62,432 bases of DNA, from assembly GCA_900314355.1 (NCBI GenBank), contig OMUY01000091.1, positions 1-62,432 of the forward strand, written 5' to 3'. The stretch comes from an uncultured Eubacteriales bacterium (GTDB taxonomy: Bacteria > Bacillota > Clostridia > Oscillospirales > Acutalibacteraceae). Positions 17,166 to 25,388 of this stretch are shown here, in pieces. The notes under the pieces are model-generated. The model ran no database searches. It was not told the origin of the DNA and saw only the letters and a program-made list of their open reading frames with translations. Position 1 is the stretch's first letter. Every line of letters starts with the position of its first letter. Both the position numbers and the translations under genes were made by a program.

Positions 17166-17784
17166 GGTTCTCACGGAAAGTTAGGGGATGAGTTTCTGAC
17201 AGAAGGCAGAGGAAGGTAACGAATTAGTTTGAAGAAATAGTCTTCATTACGATAACCGCAACCAATTCGTTTGGCAACTTTGATTTTGTTGTTAAAGCTT
17301 TCGAGCTTTCCGGTGCTGATTGGATATTTTGCATGGGATATCAACCCTTTGGTTCTTGATTTTTTCAAGTTTGCAACTCTGACTAAAGCCGGTATGTTGC
17401 TTTCTTCGGCAGCTTGAAACCAATCGTTCCGGCCTTTTTCAGCAAGAACAGGATCAGTCAGACCGAATAACCGGCACATTTCCTCTTTCATAGCATAACA
17501 AACTGCTAAATCATGGTGTGTTTCCGGAATGGTACAAAGATGTGCCGATCGATCTTCTGAAAGTTTCTCATGTTTCATCAACAAAGTCCAGCGAGCTTTC
17601 TTGAGTTTACTGTAATTTTGTTTTTCTGTTTTTGCTTGACTTTTTAATTCAATTTTGATATCTTCAAGAAAGAGTATAGGTTTCTCCTTTCACGGTTTGT
17701 CTAAGCAACTACCATTTTGGAGCTTCCTATGCTCTTTTTCAATATTTATTTTTTAGTTAATTCCCCATCTTTCCGTGAAGAGGC
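17166..17784 (-). mobile_element. Internally deleted ISL3-family element, copy 2 (MITE-like)
   Basis: Both ends are present. The left end at 17166 reads GGTTCTCACGGAAAG, and the right end, read inwards on the minus strand from 17784, reads GCCTCTTCACGGAAAG. Between them lies the 3' part of the transposase (about 137 codons, ending near 17171) joined to about 140 bases of the other end, so the middle and 5' part of the gene are gone. It sits next to the A/T run of the terminator at 17790-17815. ISL3 elements duplicate 8 bases on insertion; here only a shared A run flanks both ends, so the duplication cannot be called. It could still move if a full transposase acts in trans. Confidence 0.75.
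17171..17584 (-). pseudogene. ISL3 transposase C-terminal fragment
   Basis: A 137-codon open stretch is identical, or almost so, to the last 137 residues of the transposase fragment at 13254 (starts L-M-K-H-E-K-L-S-E-D-R, ends N-S-S-P-N-F-P). The homology continues upstream to about 17637, where a deletion joins it to the far end of the element. It cannot encode a working transposase. Confidence 0.85.
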
Positions 17785-17789
17785 AAAAA

Positions 17790-17815
17790 AATTCCCGCCT
17801 TTAAAAGACGGGATT
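17790..17815 (-). terminator. Terminator of the small secreted protein gene
   Basis: On the minus strand, CCCGTCTT and AAGGCGGG (one G-U) close a 3-base loop and are followed by AATTTTTTT. It lies just after the stop at 17826, with the ISL3 element inserted right beyond it. Confidence 0.8.
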
Positions 17816-17825
17816 TATTATTTTT

Positions 17826-18167
17826 TTATTTGAAGAACTTTGAAATAATGCTGAAAATCCACTCAAGGAATCTGAATGAGGCGAAGATTGAAAGCATAGC
17901 TTTGGGAAGCTTTGTCCAATCTATGTCGCTGTTCTTTCCGGTTCCGTTCGTCACGTATTTCCAAACGTCGTCAATCGTCGGATGCTCGGGAAGAGGATAT
18001 TCATCCTTGCCTTGGTTCGACGGATCATAAGCTTTTTCGGTTACCGTCTCAGCTGCCGTTGTCTCTTCCGGCAGTGCGTCGTCGGCGAAAACAGCAGGAA
18101 CCGATATTGAGAAAACGCAGATCACAGCGAGAACAAACGCTATTATTCTGTTAAATCTTTTTTTCAT
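17826..18167 (-). CDS. Small secreted hypothetical protein
   Basis: A 113-residue protein not matched to any family. Residues 1-28 form a signal peptide (basic start, I-I-A-F-V-L-A-V-I-C-V-F core, A-V-F-A-D cleavage region). A Thr/Glu-rich linker follows at 30-50. The last 25 residues are a hydrophobic/amphipathic segment (A-M-L-S-I-F-A-S-F-R-F-L-E-W-I-F) ending in basic residues, which could anchor the protein at the membrane surface or act on membranes. It has its own promoter and terminator, so it is a single-gene unit. Its role is unknown. Confidence 0.65.
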   Translation of the reverse strand: MKKRFNRIIAFVLAVICVFSISVPAVFADDALPEETTAAETVTEKAYDPSNQGKDEYPLPEHPTIDDVWKYVTNGTGKNSDIDWTKLPKAMLSIFASFRFLEWIFSIISKFFK

Positions 18168-18208
18168 GTAATTGCCCCCAATTAGGTATTTTTATTTTAT
18201 TCATTTAC

Positions 18209-18237
18209 ATTATAATCATCTTGTACAGAAATTTCAA
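18209..18237 (-). promoter_or_regulatory. Promoter of the small secreted protein gene
   Basis: On the minus strand, TTGAAA (18237-18232) and TATAAT (18214-18209) are 17 bases apart, with a leader of about 35 bases to the ATG at 18167. A separate + strand TATAAT at 18386-18391 lies upstream of the chimeric gene at 18432, with no clear -35. Confidence 0.7.
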
Positions 18238-18431
18238 TATAAAAAGCAAAAAAATTCAGATTATATAAAAAAGTTTACAATTATTTCATTTTGTTTTCAA
18301 ATTGAAGCATGATTTCGGAAAAAATTTTTTAAGAAACTTTAGGTTTACTTTTGTTTTATTTTAATTTCAACTTAGGCTGCTCAAATATAATTTTTAAAAA
18401 GAAAACACTTTGAAAAAGGAGGACGGACGAT

Positions 18432-19862
18432 ATGTTATATCAGACCGTATTTGAAAGATACGGGATTAAATACATGATTTCAAAAGAAGAAAAAGAGAAA
18501 ATACTTGACTTATTCTCCGGTCATATGGCTCTCGACCAATACGGGAGGACAAATATCAGAAACGTGTATTACGACACCGAAAACCACAGACTTATCCGCC
18601 GTTCTCTCGAAAAGCCCTTTTATAAAGAGAAATTGAGAACGAGGAGCTATAACCCGGTAGGAAAAGACGACATGATATTTATCGAGCTTAAAAAGAAATA
18701 TAATTCCGTGGTCTACAAAAGGCGGATGGCGATGGCGGAAGGAGAAGCCGAGTATTGCTTGAACAACGGAAAATCTTTCAAGTCTCGTGATCAGATTCCT
18801 TTGGAAATAGATTCGTTCCGCAATTTTTACGGTCATCTCGAACCTTCCGTTTTTATTTCATATGAGCGAGAGGCGTATTACGATTTGTCGGGCGGCAGTT
18901 TCAAAATAAATTCAAAAGACGACGGTCTAAGCTCAAGCGGATATACGAAAATCGAGGGAGGAACGTTTGACATATCAACAGAGGCCGCGGATGACTCAAC
19001 GAGCGCGAAGGGAATAAAGTCGGACGGCGATATGAATATTGACGGCGGAACGTTTAAAATAAACAGCTCGGACGACTCCTTTCATTCAAATTCAAATATC
19101 ACGTTTGCCGGAGGAGACGTCACGGCGGAATCCGGCGATGACGGTTTTCATGCGGACGCAGATTTGACCGTAAAGACCGGAAATATTCAAGTGACTGACA
19201 GCTATGAAGGTCTCGAAGGGCAAAACGTGTATATATCCGGCGGAGAGATATCTGTAAAAGCGAGCGACGACGGAATAAACGCGGCCGGAGGAAACGATTC
19301 GAGCGGGTTCGGCAAAATGGGAGACGATATGTTCGCGTCGGAGGATTCGGAGATAGTCATATCCGGCGGAAAAATCGACATAGACGCGGACGGAGACGGA
19401 ATTGACTCAAACGGAAGTCTCACTGTATCGGGCGGCGAAACTTATGTTTTCGGCCCGACAAACGACGGCAACGGCGCTCTCGATTACAACTCATCGGCAA
19501 AAATAACCGGAGGTAAATTTATTGCCCTCGGCTCTGCCGGAATGGCGATGAATTTCGGAACCGATTCAACTCAGGGGTCAATGCTTGTAAGTATAAGCGG
19601 CTCGGCAGGAACAGAACTTACGGCAAAAGACAATAGCGGCAATACAATTTTGAGCTGCACGCCGGAAAAATCGTATTCATGCGCTGTAATAAGCTGCCCC
19701 GAAATAAAGAAAGGCGGAACATATACCGTTTCATCCGGCGGCAATTCCTCGTCTGTCACTATGTCGTCTCTCGTTTATTCCGATTCGGGCGTCGGCGCCA
19801 ATCAGCCGGGAGGAAATACCGGCGGCCCCGGCGGCGGACATATGATGGGACGTCCTCGGTAA
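18432..19862 (+). CDS. Chimeric ORF: VTC polyphosphate-polymerase domain fused to Cthe_2159-type domain
   Basis: One 476-residue open frame made of two unrelated halves. Residues 1-150 are the start of a VTC-type polyphosphate polymerase tunnel: FERYGIKYMI, V-Y-Y-D-T, K-L-R-T-R-S-Y, I-E-L-K-K-K and V-Y-K-R-R, up to S-Y-E-R-E-A-Y-Y. The second half of the tunnel, with its final acidic and basic residues, is missing. From about residue 152 the protein becomes the G-G-x-F-x-I repeat domain of secreted Cthe_2159-type carbohydrate-binding proteins, with a Gly-rich tail, but without that family's signal peptide. In Clostridia, VTC, DUF4956 and Cthe_2159/CotH genes often lie side by side, so an in-frame deletion that removed the middle is the simplest origin. 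Neither half is likely to work normally. It has a strong GGAGG ribosome site. Confidence 0.8.
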   Translation: MLYQTVFERYGIKYMISKEEKEKILDLFSGHMALDQYGRTNIRNVYYDTENHRLIRRSLEKPFYKEKLRTRSYNPVGKDDMIFIELKKKYNSVVYKRRMAMAEGEAEYCLNNGKSFKSRDQIPLEIDSFRNFYGHLEPSVFISYEREAYYDLSGGSFKINSKDDGLSSSGYTKIEGGTFDISTEAADDSTSAKGIKSDGDMNIDGGTFKINSSDDSFHSNSNITFAGGDVTAESGDDGFHADADLTVKTGNIQVTDSYEGLEGQNVYISGGEISVKASDDGINAAGGNDSSGFGKMGDDMFASEDSEIVISGGKIDIDADGDGIDSNGSLTVSGGETYVFGPTNDGNGALDYNSSAKITGGKFIALGSAGMAMNFGTDSTQGSMLVSISGSAGTELTAKDNSGNTILSCTPEKSYSCAVISCPEIKKGGTYTVSSGGNSSSVTMSSLVYSDSGVGANQPGGNTGGPGGGHMMGRPR

Positions 19863-19876
19863 AATAACAAATAATT

Positions 19877-19916
19877 CCTTTCTCTTTTGCTTTAACGCTT
19901 TTGAGAAAGGTTTTTT
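19877..19916 (+). terminator. Rho-independent terminator
   Basis: CCTTTCTC and GAGAAAGG arms (8 bp, 18-base loop) are followed by six Ts, 15 bases after the chimeric gene. Confidence 0.8.
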
Positions 19917-19929
19917 AATTTTAATTATG

Positions 19930-19958
19930 TTGTAAATATTCCGCCGCTGTGATAATAT
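19930..19958 (+). promoter_or_regulatory. Promoter of the glycosidase-like gene
   Basis: TTGTAA at 19930-19935 and TAATAT at 19953-19958 are 17 bases apart. Transcription would begin near 19965, which rules out the earlier in-frame start at 19949 and supports the ATG at 19991. Confidence 0.65.
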
Positions 19959-19990
19959 TAAATTCTCACAAAGCGAAAGGCGTAATTACA

Positions 19991-22171
19991 ATGAAATCGA
20001 AATTTTTTAATAATCCGCTCTGTCCGCTCTCCGTAAAAACGTCGGGCAATTCGGAAAGCGAAAAGAAAGCGGAAAATATTCTTAACAGCGAAATAACGGA
20101 AAGAAAAATAAAGTCGGGAATAGACGTCGTTTTCCGTACCGAAAATTTTGAAAGCAATGATTATTTCGAGATTGAAAAATCCGGTGATTCAAGAATTATT
20201 AAGGCGAAAACTGTCAGAGGATTTATCTACGGAATAGGACTTCTTTTGAGAAAAACCCGCGTAACGTCAGGAAAGGTCTGTCTTGTAAGAGAGATTTCGG
20301 GGAAATACAGGCCGTATAAAAAAGTCAGAGGTCATCAGTGCGGATACAGACCTTTGCCGAATACTTATGACGCGTGGAGCTACTCGGACTACGAACGCTA
20401 CCTTCTTGAGATGATGTATTTCGGCGCCAACACGTTTGAGGACTCCTTGAGAGACGGCAAATCAAACGAACTGATGAAATATGACGAGGACGACTTCCTT
20501 GTGAAAATTTCCGAAATATGCGACGGTCTTGATATGAACGTTTCCATCTGGTATCCAAATGACGAAAAGGAGACTTTAGAGGACGGCATAAAAGACAGAG
20601 AAAAAGTATTTTCCGAAATGAAAAGAATAGATTTTTATTTCCCTCCCGGAGGAGATCCCGGAAAACTTGACGCCGTTGAATTTATCAGAAGAACGGAGAT
20701 TTACGGAAAAATACTAAAAAAATATCACCCCGGCGCAAAAGTGTACCCTTCCGCTCAGTCTCCCGACGGACCCGGAGGAAAATGGGCGATTGATTTTATC
20801 GACGGAATAAATTCGTCGAAAGTTATCGACGGCTACGTCTACGGACCAAACTGGGCTCTGCCGTGCCACGAACTCAGGGAAAGAATAGACAAAAAATATC
20901 CGATGAGATTTTACCCTGACATAACGCATTCTCTAAGGTGCGAATATCCGGTGCATTTCACCGACCCCGACAGAGATTATTCGTTTGACGCGTGTCTTTC
21001 GAGGGAAGCTTCAGACCCGAGACCGCAGGAATACAGAGAGCTTTTCGACATGGTTCAAAATTATTCCGAAGGCTCCGTCAGCTATTCGGAAGGCGTTCAC
21101 GACGATGTAAATAAATTCGTATATTCCGATATGGATTTTTATGGAAAAATCAGACTAAGGGATACGCTTTCGGACTATTCGAGGCTGTTTTTCCCCGGAG
21201 CGGACGAAGAACGACTGTCGGAAGATATTGAAGGGCAGGAACTTTCATGGGTAGGAGACCCCGAGATAAATCCGGTAATCAACGCTGTCTACAATGATTT
21301 AAGAAGAGAACTTGAAAATCATCCGGAATTAAATTCCAACTGGCGCTACATGATGCTTTTGTTCAGGTCGGCGTGCGACAAATATATAAAACTGAGAAAA
21401 ACGGACGAAAACGACATAATAACCGATGCCGTCAAAAACTTTGAGTTGGGCGGAGAAATCGGTTTCGGCGAAAAAGAAGATTTTTCGTTTTTGCGCAATG
21501 AAATTTTTGAAATAGGCGATAAGTTAAATAAGCTTATAGGAATACAGCTCGACGTCGAAAATCAAAAAGGAGCCGGATGGGAAAGAGGATGCGTCCTTGA
21601 TACTGTTGATTCCCCCGTTTCAAACCTCGATTATTATAAAAGCAAAATTTCGGAATATCCGTCCGACAGGGAAAAAACCGAAAGACTTTTTAATATCAGA
21701 AAAAGAGGCGGAGACGAATTTTATTTTTCATTCGCCCTTCAGAACCTTGACGAGCTTAATGTAAAACAAAGCCCGTATTATTACATTGAGCCGCTTTCCG
21801 ATATGCCGGAATACAGGGGAAAACTGCCGGTTGAAATGAGCAAAATATACGACCACTATTCTCTTAAATTCAAAACCGGCGGCTTAACGGAAGAAACGGG
21901 ATATAAGCTTTGCCTTAATATCAAGCCGAGATACAGGCAGGCAGTCAAAGATTTTACCGTAAAAGTCAACGGAGCCGTTATATATTCCGGAAAGCAGTAC
22001 GGAGGAACAATAAATAAAGATTTCAACCGTTATTACGGAAACGAAAACTTTGAAATGCACGAATATAATATACCTTCCGATCTTATCAAAAACGGATGTG
22101 TTGAAATCGAGATCGGCGAGCCTTTGGTCGGAATACAGGTGTCGGAAATATTTATTTTGAAAATGGAATAA
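19991..22171 (+). CDS. Uncharacterised glycoside-hydrolase-like protein
   Basis: A 726-residue protein with no signal peptide. Residues ~45-85 look like the small alpha/beta domain that precedes the barrel in GH20, GH67 and related hydrolases (T-V-R-G-F-I-Y-G-I-G-L-L-L). A barrel starts with RGHQCGYRPLPNTYDAWSYS and an M-M-Y-F-G-A-N-T-F-E strand. Later S-I-W-Y-P-N-D-E-K-E, F-Y-F-P-P-G-G-D-P-G and Y-V-Y-G-P-N-W fit sugar-binding loops. The C-terminal ~150 residues form a beta-sandwich-like module. I cannot assign a numbered family or substrate. The chosen ATG has GAAAGG ten bases upstream and lies downstream of the promoter. A cytoplasmic role on imported plant or host glycans is inferred. Confidence 0.7.
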   Translation: MKSKFFNNPLCPLSVKTSGNSESEKKAENILNSEITERKIKSGIDVVFRTENFESNDYFEIEKSGDSRIIKAKTVRGFIYGIGLLLRKTRVTSGKVCLVREISGKYRPYKKVRGHQCGYRPLPNTYDAWSYSDYERYLLEMMYFGANTFEDSLRDGKSNELMKYDEDDFLVKISEICDGLDMNVSIWYPNDEKETLEDGIKDREKVFSEMKRIDFYFPPGGDPGKLDAVEFIRRTEIYGKILKKYHPGAKVYPSAQSPDGPGGKWAIDFIDGINSSKVIDGYVYGPNWALPCHELRERIDKKYPMRFYPDITHSLRCEYPVHFTDPDRDYSFDACLSREASDPRPQEYRELFDMVQNYSEGSVSYSEGVHDDVNKFVYSDMDFYGKIRLRDTLSDYSRLFFPGADEERLSEDIEGQELSWVGDPEINPVINAVYNDLRRELENHPELNSNWRYMMLLFRSACDKYIKLRKTDENDIITDAVKNFELGGEIGFGEKEDFSFLRNEIFEIGDKLNKLIGIQLDVENQKGAGWERGCVLDTVDSPVSNLDYYKSKISEYPSDREKTERLFNIRKRGGDEFYFSFALQNLDELNVKQSPYYYIEPLSDMPEYRGKLPVEMSKIYDHYSLKFKTGGLTEETGYKLCLNIKPRYRQAVKDFTVKVNGAVIYSGKQYGGTINKDFNRYYGNENFEMHEYNIPSDLIKNGCVEIEIGEPLVGIQVSEIFILKME

Positions 22172-22189
22172 ATTTTCGGATGTTTTTTG

Positions 22190-22217
22190 TTGCCAAAAGC
22201 TCAGAATATGGTATAAT
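22190..22217 (+). promoter_or_regulatory. Extended -10 promoter of parB
   Basis: TTGCCA at 22190-22195 and TATAAT at 22212-22217 are 16 bases apart, with a TGG extended -10 just upstream. The transcript would start about 35 bases before the parB ATG. Confidence 0.75.
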
Positions 22218-22259
22218 GTAATCTGATAAATTTTGAAAAGATAATGATGGAGTGATATA

Positions 22260-23126
22260 ATGGGGGCTAAAAAAGGCGGATTGGGCCGTGGTTTTGACGC
22301 GTTGTTTGAGGACAACGCCGCTTCGTCTCTTTCGTCGGAAAACAGCGTCACAAAACTTCCTATAGGCGATTTGGAGATAAACAGAAATCAGCCGAGAAAA
22401 ACCTTCGACGAAGAATCTCTTTCATCTCTTTCCGACAGCATAAAAGAAAACGGCGTAATACAGCCTATAATAGTCAGACCGCTTTCAAACGGATCTTATC
22501 AGATAGTCGCCGGCGAAAGACGTTTCAGAGCCGCCGCCATGGCGGGACTTAAAGAAGTGCCTGTCATAATCAGAGATTTGGACTCTGAAAGCGTCGCGGT
22601 TATCGCTCTTATAGAAAATCTGCAGAGAGAGGACCTTTCCCCTCTTGATCAGGCCGCCGGAATCGAAAAGCTTATTGAAGATTACGGCTTTACCCAGGAG
22701 CGGGCGGCTCAAAAAATAGGAATTTCAAGGTCGGCGCTTACAAATAATTTGAGGCTTCTGAAACTTCCCGAAAACACGAAAAAAATGCTTTCGGAAGGGG
22801 AGATAACGCAGGGTCACGCGAGAGCGCTGCTGGGACTTGACGATTTGAGCCTGACAGACGAAACGGCGCTTAAAGTAAAAAAGGAAAATCTTTCCGTCAG
22901 AGATACGGAAAAGCTCGTAAAGAAATTAAACGAAGCGAAAAAAGAAAAACCCAAGCCGACAAAAAAAAGAAATCCGTTCTACGATGAAGTTGAACTGTCT
23001 GTTTTCAATGCGACAGGCAGAAAAGTGACCGTAAAAGGAAAAGGCTCGAAAAAAGGCGGAACTATTGTCATTGAATTTTATGACGATGACGATCTTAAAA
23101 AAATTGTATCCGATCTGGAAAACTAA
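22260..23126 (+). CDS. parB: Chromosome-partitioning protein ParB
   Basis: A 288-residue ParB/Spo0J protein. The N-terminal K-K-G-G-L-G-R-G-F-D-A-L-F is the classic start. The CTP-binding motifs follow as N-x-x-Q-P-R-K-T-F and G-E-R-R-F-R-A-A near residue 80, then the HTH that reads parS (F-T-Q-E-R-A-A-Q-K-I-G-I-S-R-S-A-L-T-N-N). The C-terminal dimerisation part carries a K-x-x-K-K-G-G-T-I-V-I-E-F strand. It forms partition complexes at parS sites near the origin. parA is not upstream, where it usually lies; the preceding gene is a glycosidase-like protein. No TGTTTCACGTGAAACA-type parS site was seen in the window. serS follows 25 bases on. Confidence 0.95.
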   Translation: MGAKKGGLGRGFDALFEDNAASSLSSENSVTKLPIGDLEINRNQPRKTFDEESLSSLSDSIKENGVIQPIIVRPLSNGSYQIVAGERRFRAAAMAGLKEVPVIIRDLDSESVAVIALIENLQREDLSPLDQAAGIEKLIEDYGFTQERAAQKIGISRSALTNNLRLLKLPENTKKMLSEGEITQGHARALLGLDDLSLTDETALKVKKENLSVRDTEKLVKKLNEAKKEKPKPTKKRNPFYDEVELSVFNATGRKVTVKGKGSKKGGTIVIEFYDDDDLKKIVSDLEN

Positions 23127-23151
23127 AAAATAAATTTGCGGAGAGTATCGT

Positions 23152-24444
23152 ATGATAGACATTAAATTTTTGAGGGAAAATCCCGACGCTGTAAAAGAGA
23201 ACATCAAAAAGAAATTTCAGGATGAAAAACTTCCCCTTGTAGACGAGGTTATAAGTCTCGACAAAAAATACAGGGAGACAAAGACAGAGGCTGACAGTCT
23301 CAGAGCCTCCAGAAATTCTCTTTCAAAACTGATAGGCGCTTTGATGGCAAAAGGCAGAAAAGACGAGGCGGAAGACGTCAAGAAACAGGTATCAGAAAAC
23401 GCCGAAAGACTTGCCGAGCTTGAGGAAAACGAAAAAGAGCTTGAGTCCGAGATAAAGACGAGAATGATGAAAATTCCAAACATCATCGACCCGTCTGTCC
23501 CGATAGGAAAAGACGATTCCTTCAATGTCGAAATCGAAAGATTCGGCGAGCCGGTCGTGCCGGATTTTGAAATACCTTATCATACCGACATAATGGAATC
23601 TTTCGGAGGAATTGACCTTGACGCTGCCGGAAGAGTCGCCGGCAACGGTTTCTATTACCTTCTCGGCGATATCGCGAGGCTTCATTCGGCCGTTCTGTCA
23701 TACGCCAGAGATTTTATGATAAACAAGGGATTTACTTATGTCATTCCGCCTTTTATGATTCGTTCTGCCGTAGTGGACGGCGTAATGTCGTTTGACGAGA
23801 TGGACGCTATGATGTATAAAATCGAGGGCGAGGATTTGTACCTTATAGGCACGAGCGAACATTCTATGATCGGCAGGTTTATCGACGAGATAATTCCGGA
23901 AGAACAGCTGCCGCTCACACTTACATCTTACTCTCCGTGTTTCAGAAAAGAAAAAGGCGCTCACGGAATAGAGGAGAGAGGCGTCTACAGAATACACCAG
24001 TTTGAAAAACAGGAGATGATAGTAGTCTGCAAACCCGAAGAAAGCAATATATGGTACGACAGACTTTGGCAGTACACTGTGGAGCTTTTCCGCTCTATGG
24101 ATATACCTGTAAGAACGCTTGAATGCTGCTCCGGAGATTTGGCGGATCTCAAAGTAAAATCTCTCGACGTGGAAGCGTGGTCGCCGAGACAGAAAAAGTA
24201 TTTTGAAGTGGGATCATGTTCTAATCTTGGCGACGCTCAGGCGAGAAGACTTAATATCAGGGTGAAAGGCGCTGATAAGAAAAAATACCTCGCCAATACT
24301 TTAAATAATACGGTCGTCGCGCCTCCGAGAATGCTTATCGCTTTCCTTGAAAACAATCTTCAGGCCGACGGAACGGTAAAAATTCCCGAAGTTCTCAGAC
24401 CTTACATGGGCGGCAAGGAAAAACTTATACCCAACAAAAAATAA
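23152..24444 (+). CDS. serS: Seryl-tRNA synthetase
   Basis: A class II synthetase of 430 residues that charges tRNA-Ser (and tRNA-Sec). The N-terminal ~110 residues form the long antiparallel coiled coil (E-N-A-E-R-L-A-E-L-E-E-N-E-K-E-L). The catalytic part has the motif 2 region S-P-C-F-R-K-E-K-G-A-H-G, V-Y-R-I-H-Q-F-E-K-Q-E-M and motif 3 N-T-V-V-A-P-P-R-M-L-I-A. Length is standard. GCGGAGAG precedes the ATG. A terminator follows at 24462-24499. A serS near parB is common in Firmicutes. Confidence 0.97.
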   Translation: MIDIKFLRENPDAVKENIKKKFQDEKLPLVDEVISLDKKYRETKTEADSLRASRNSLSKLIGALMAKGRKDEAEDVKKQVSENAERLAELEENEKELESEIKTRMMKIPNIIDPSVPIGKDDSFNVEIERFGEPVVPDFEIPYHTDIMESFGGIDLDAAGRVAGNGFYYLLGDIARLHSAVLSYARDFMINKGFTYVIPPFMIRSAVVDGVMSFDEMDAMMYKIEGEDLYLIGTSEHSMIGRFIDEIIPEEQLPLTLTSYSPCFRKEKGAHGIEERGVYRIHQFEKQEMIVVCKPEESNIWYDRLWQYTVELFRSMDIPVRTLECCSGDLADLKVKSLDVEAWSPRQKKYFEVGSCSNLGDAQARRLNIRVKGADKKKYLANTLNNTVVAPPRMLIAFLENNLQADGTVKIPEVLRPYMGGKEKLIPNKK

Positions 24445-24461
24445 TTTAAATTAAAATACAG

Positions 24462-24499
24462 CCGATCCCGGATTAAATTTTTCGGGGTCGTTTTTTTTA
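24462..24499 (+). terminator. Rho-independent terminator
   Basis: CGATCCCG and CGGGGTCG pair with one G-U around an AT loop and run into eight Ts, just after serS. Confidence 0.85.
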
Positions 24500-24531
24500 T
24501 TTTGATTGTTATATATTTTCTACTAAAAAAG

Positions 24532-24560
24532 TTGACAAATTTAAAAAAATTTGATAATAT
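24532..24560 (+). promoter_or_regulatory. Promoter of the cytidylate-kinase-like gene
   Basis: Consensus TTGACA at 24532-24537 and TAATAT at 24555-24560 are 17 bases apart, giving a leader of about 85 bases before the ATG at 24654. Confidence 0.7.
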
Positions 24561-24653
24561 TTATATATAAGCCGAGACGGGAACAATGTTGAAAAAAGTT
24601 TGACTCAAAAGCTTAAATTTCAAAAAAAAAAAATAAAAAAGGGGCGAAAAAAG

Positions 24654-25259
24654 ATGAAAAAAACAATTATCACCGTGTCAAGGCAGTTCGGTTCCGGCGG
24701 AAGGACTATCGGAAAACAGCTTGCCGAAAAACTGAACATCGGCTACTATGACAAGGAAATAGTCGACAAGGTTGCCGATGAGACGGGATTTGACATCAAA
24801 TATGTCGAAGAGAGGGGAGAATACGCCCCTTCAAAGTCAAAATTTGCCTACACTTTCAACACTATGTCCACTCCCGGAGTTATGAACGGCATGAGCGCGG
24901 CTGATTTTCTTTGGTGCATACAGAGAGACGTGATACTTCAAATAGCCGAAAAAGGTCCGTGTGTAATAGTCGGCAGATGCGCCGATTTCATATTGAATGA
25001 AAGGGACGACGTTTTAAACGTATTCATCTACGCCGATACGGATTTTAAAAAGGACAGAATCGTCAGACTTTACGGCGAATCGGAAAAATCTCCCGAAAAA
25101 AGATTAGCCGAAAAGGACAAGAAGAGAGCAGTAAACTACAAATATTATACCGGCAAACAGTGGGGAGATCCGATTAATTACGATTTGTGTCTTAATTCCG
25201 GAAGACTCGGTATAGACTACTGCGTATCTCTTTTGGCTGAGATATATAACGCCGAATAA
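24654..25259 (+). CDS. Cytidylate kinase-like family protein
   Basis: A 201-residue P-loop protein of the cytidylate-kinase-like family (distinct from Cmk). The Walker A region is replaced by the family's S-R-Q-F-G-S-G-G-R-T-I-G-K, followed by Y-Y-D-K-E-I-V and, further on, V-I-V-G-R-C-A-D-F-I-L. Near the C-terminus W-G-x-x-x-N-Y-D-L-C-L-N-S matches the family end. It probably phosphorylates a nucleoside monophosphate or a related small molecule; the substrate is not established. An upstream in-frame start at 24600 sits in a poly-A tract with no ribosome site; GGGGCG before 24654 decides the start. Confidence 0.85.
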   Translation: MKKTIITVSRQFGSGGRTIGKQLAEKLNIGYYDKEIVDKVADETGFDIKYVEERGEYAPSKSKFAYTFNTMSTPGVMNGMSAADFLWCIQRDVILQIAEKGPCVIVGRCADFILNERDDVLNVFIYADTDFKKDRIVRLYGESEKSPEKRLAEKDKKRAVNYKYYTGKQWGDPINYDLCLNSGRLGIDYCVSLLAEIYNAE

Positions 25260-25287
25260 TGCTTTTTATAATTTTGTTCAATTTTTT

Positions 25288-25320
25288 CGCCGGAGGTTTA
25301 ATGCCTTCGGCGTTGTTTTT
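25288..25320 (+). terminator. Rho-independent terminator
   Basis: CGCCGGAGG and CCTTCGGCG (one G-U) enclose a 7-base loop and run into TTGTTTTTT. Confidence 0.85.
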
Positions 25321-25325
25321 TAGTG

Positions 25326-25354
25326 TTGTAAATATATAATTTCAATGATATAAT
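25326..25354 (+). promoter_or_regulatory. Promoter of the rhamnose genes
   Basis: TTGTAA at 25326-25331 and TATAAT at 25349-25354 are 17 bases apart, 35 bases before rhaB. Confidence 0.65.
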
Positions 25355-25388
25355 TTTTATGATTAAAATTTGACGGAGAAAAATATAT

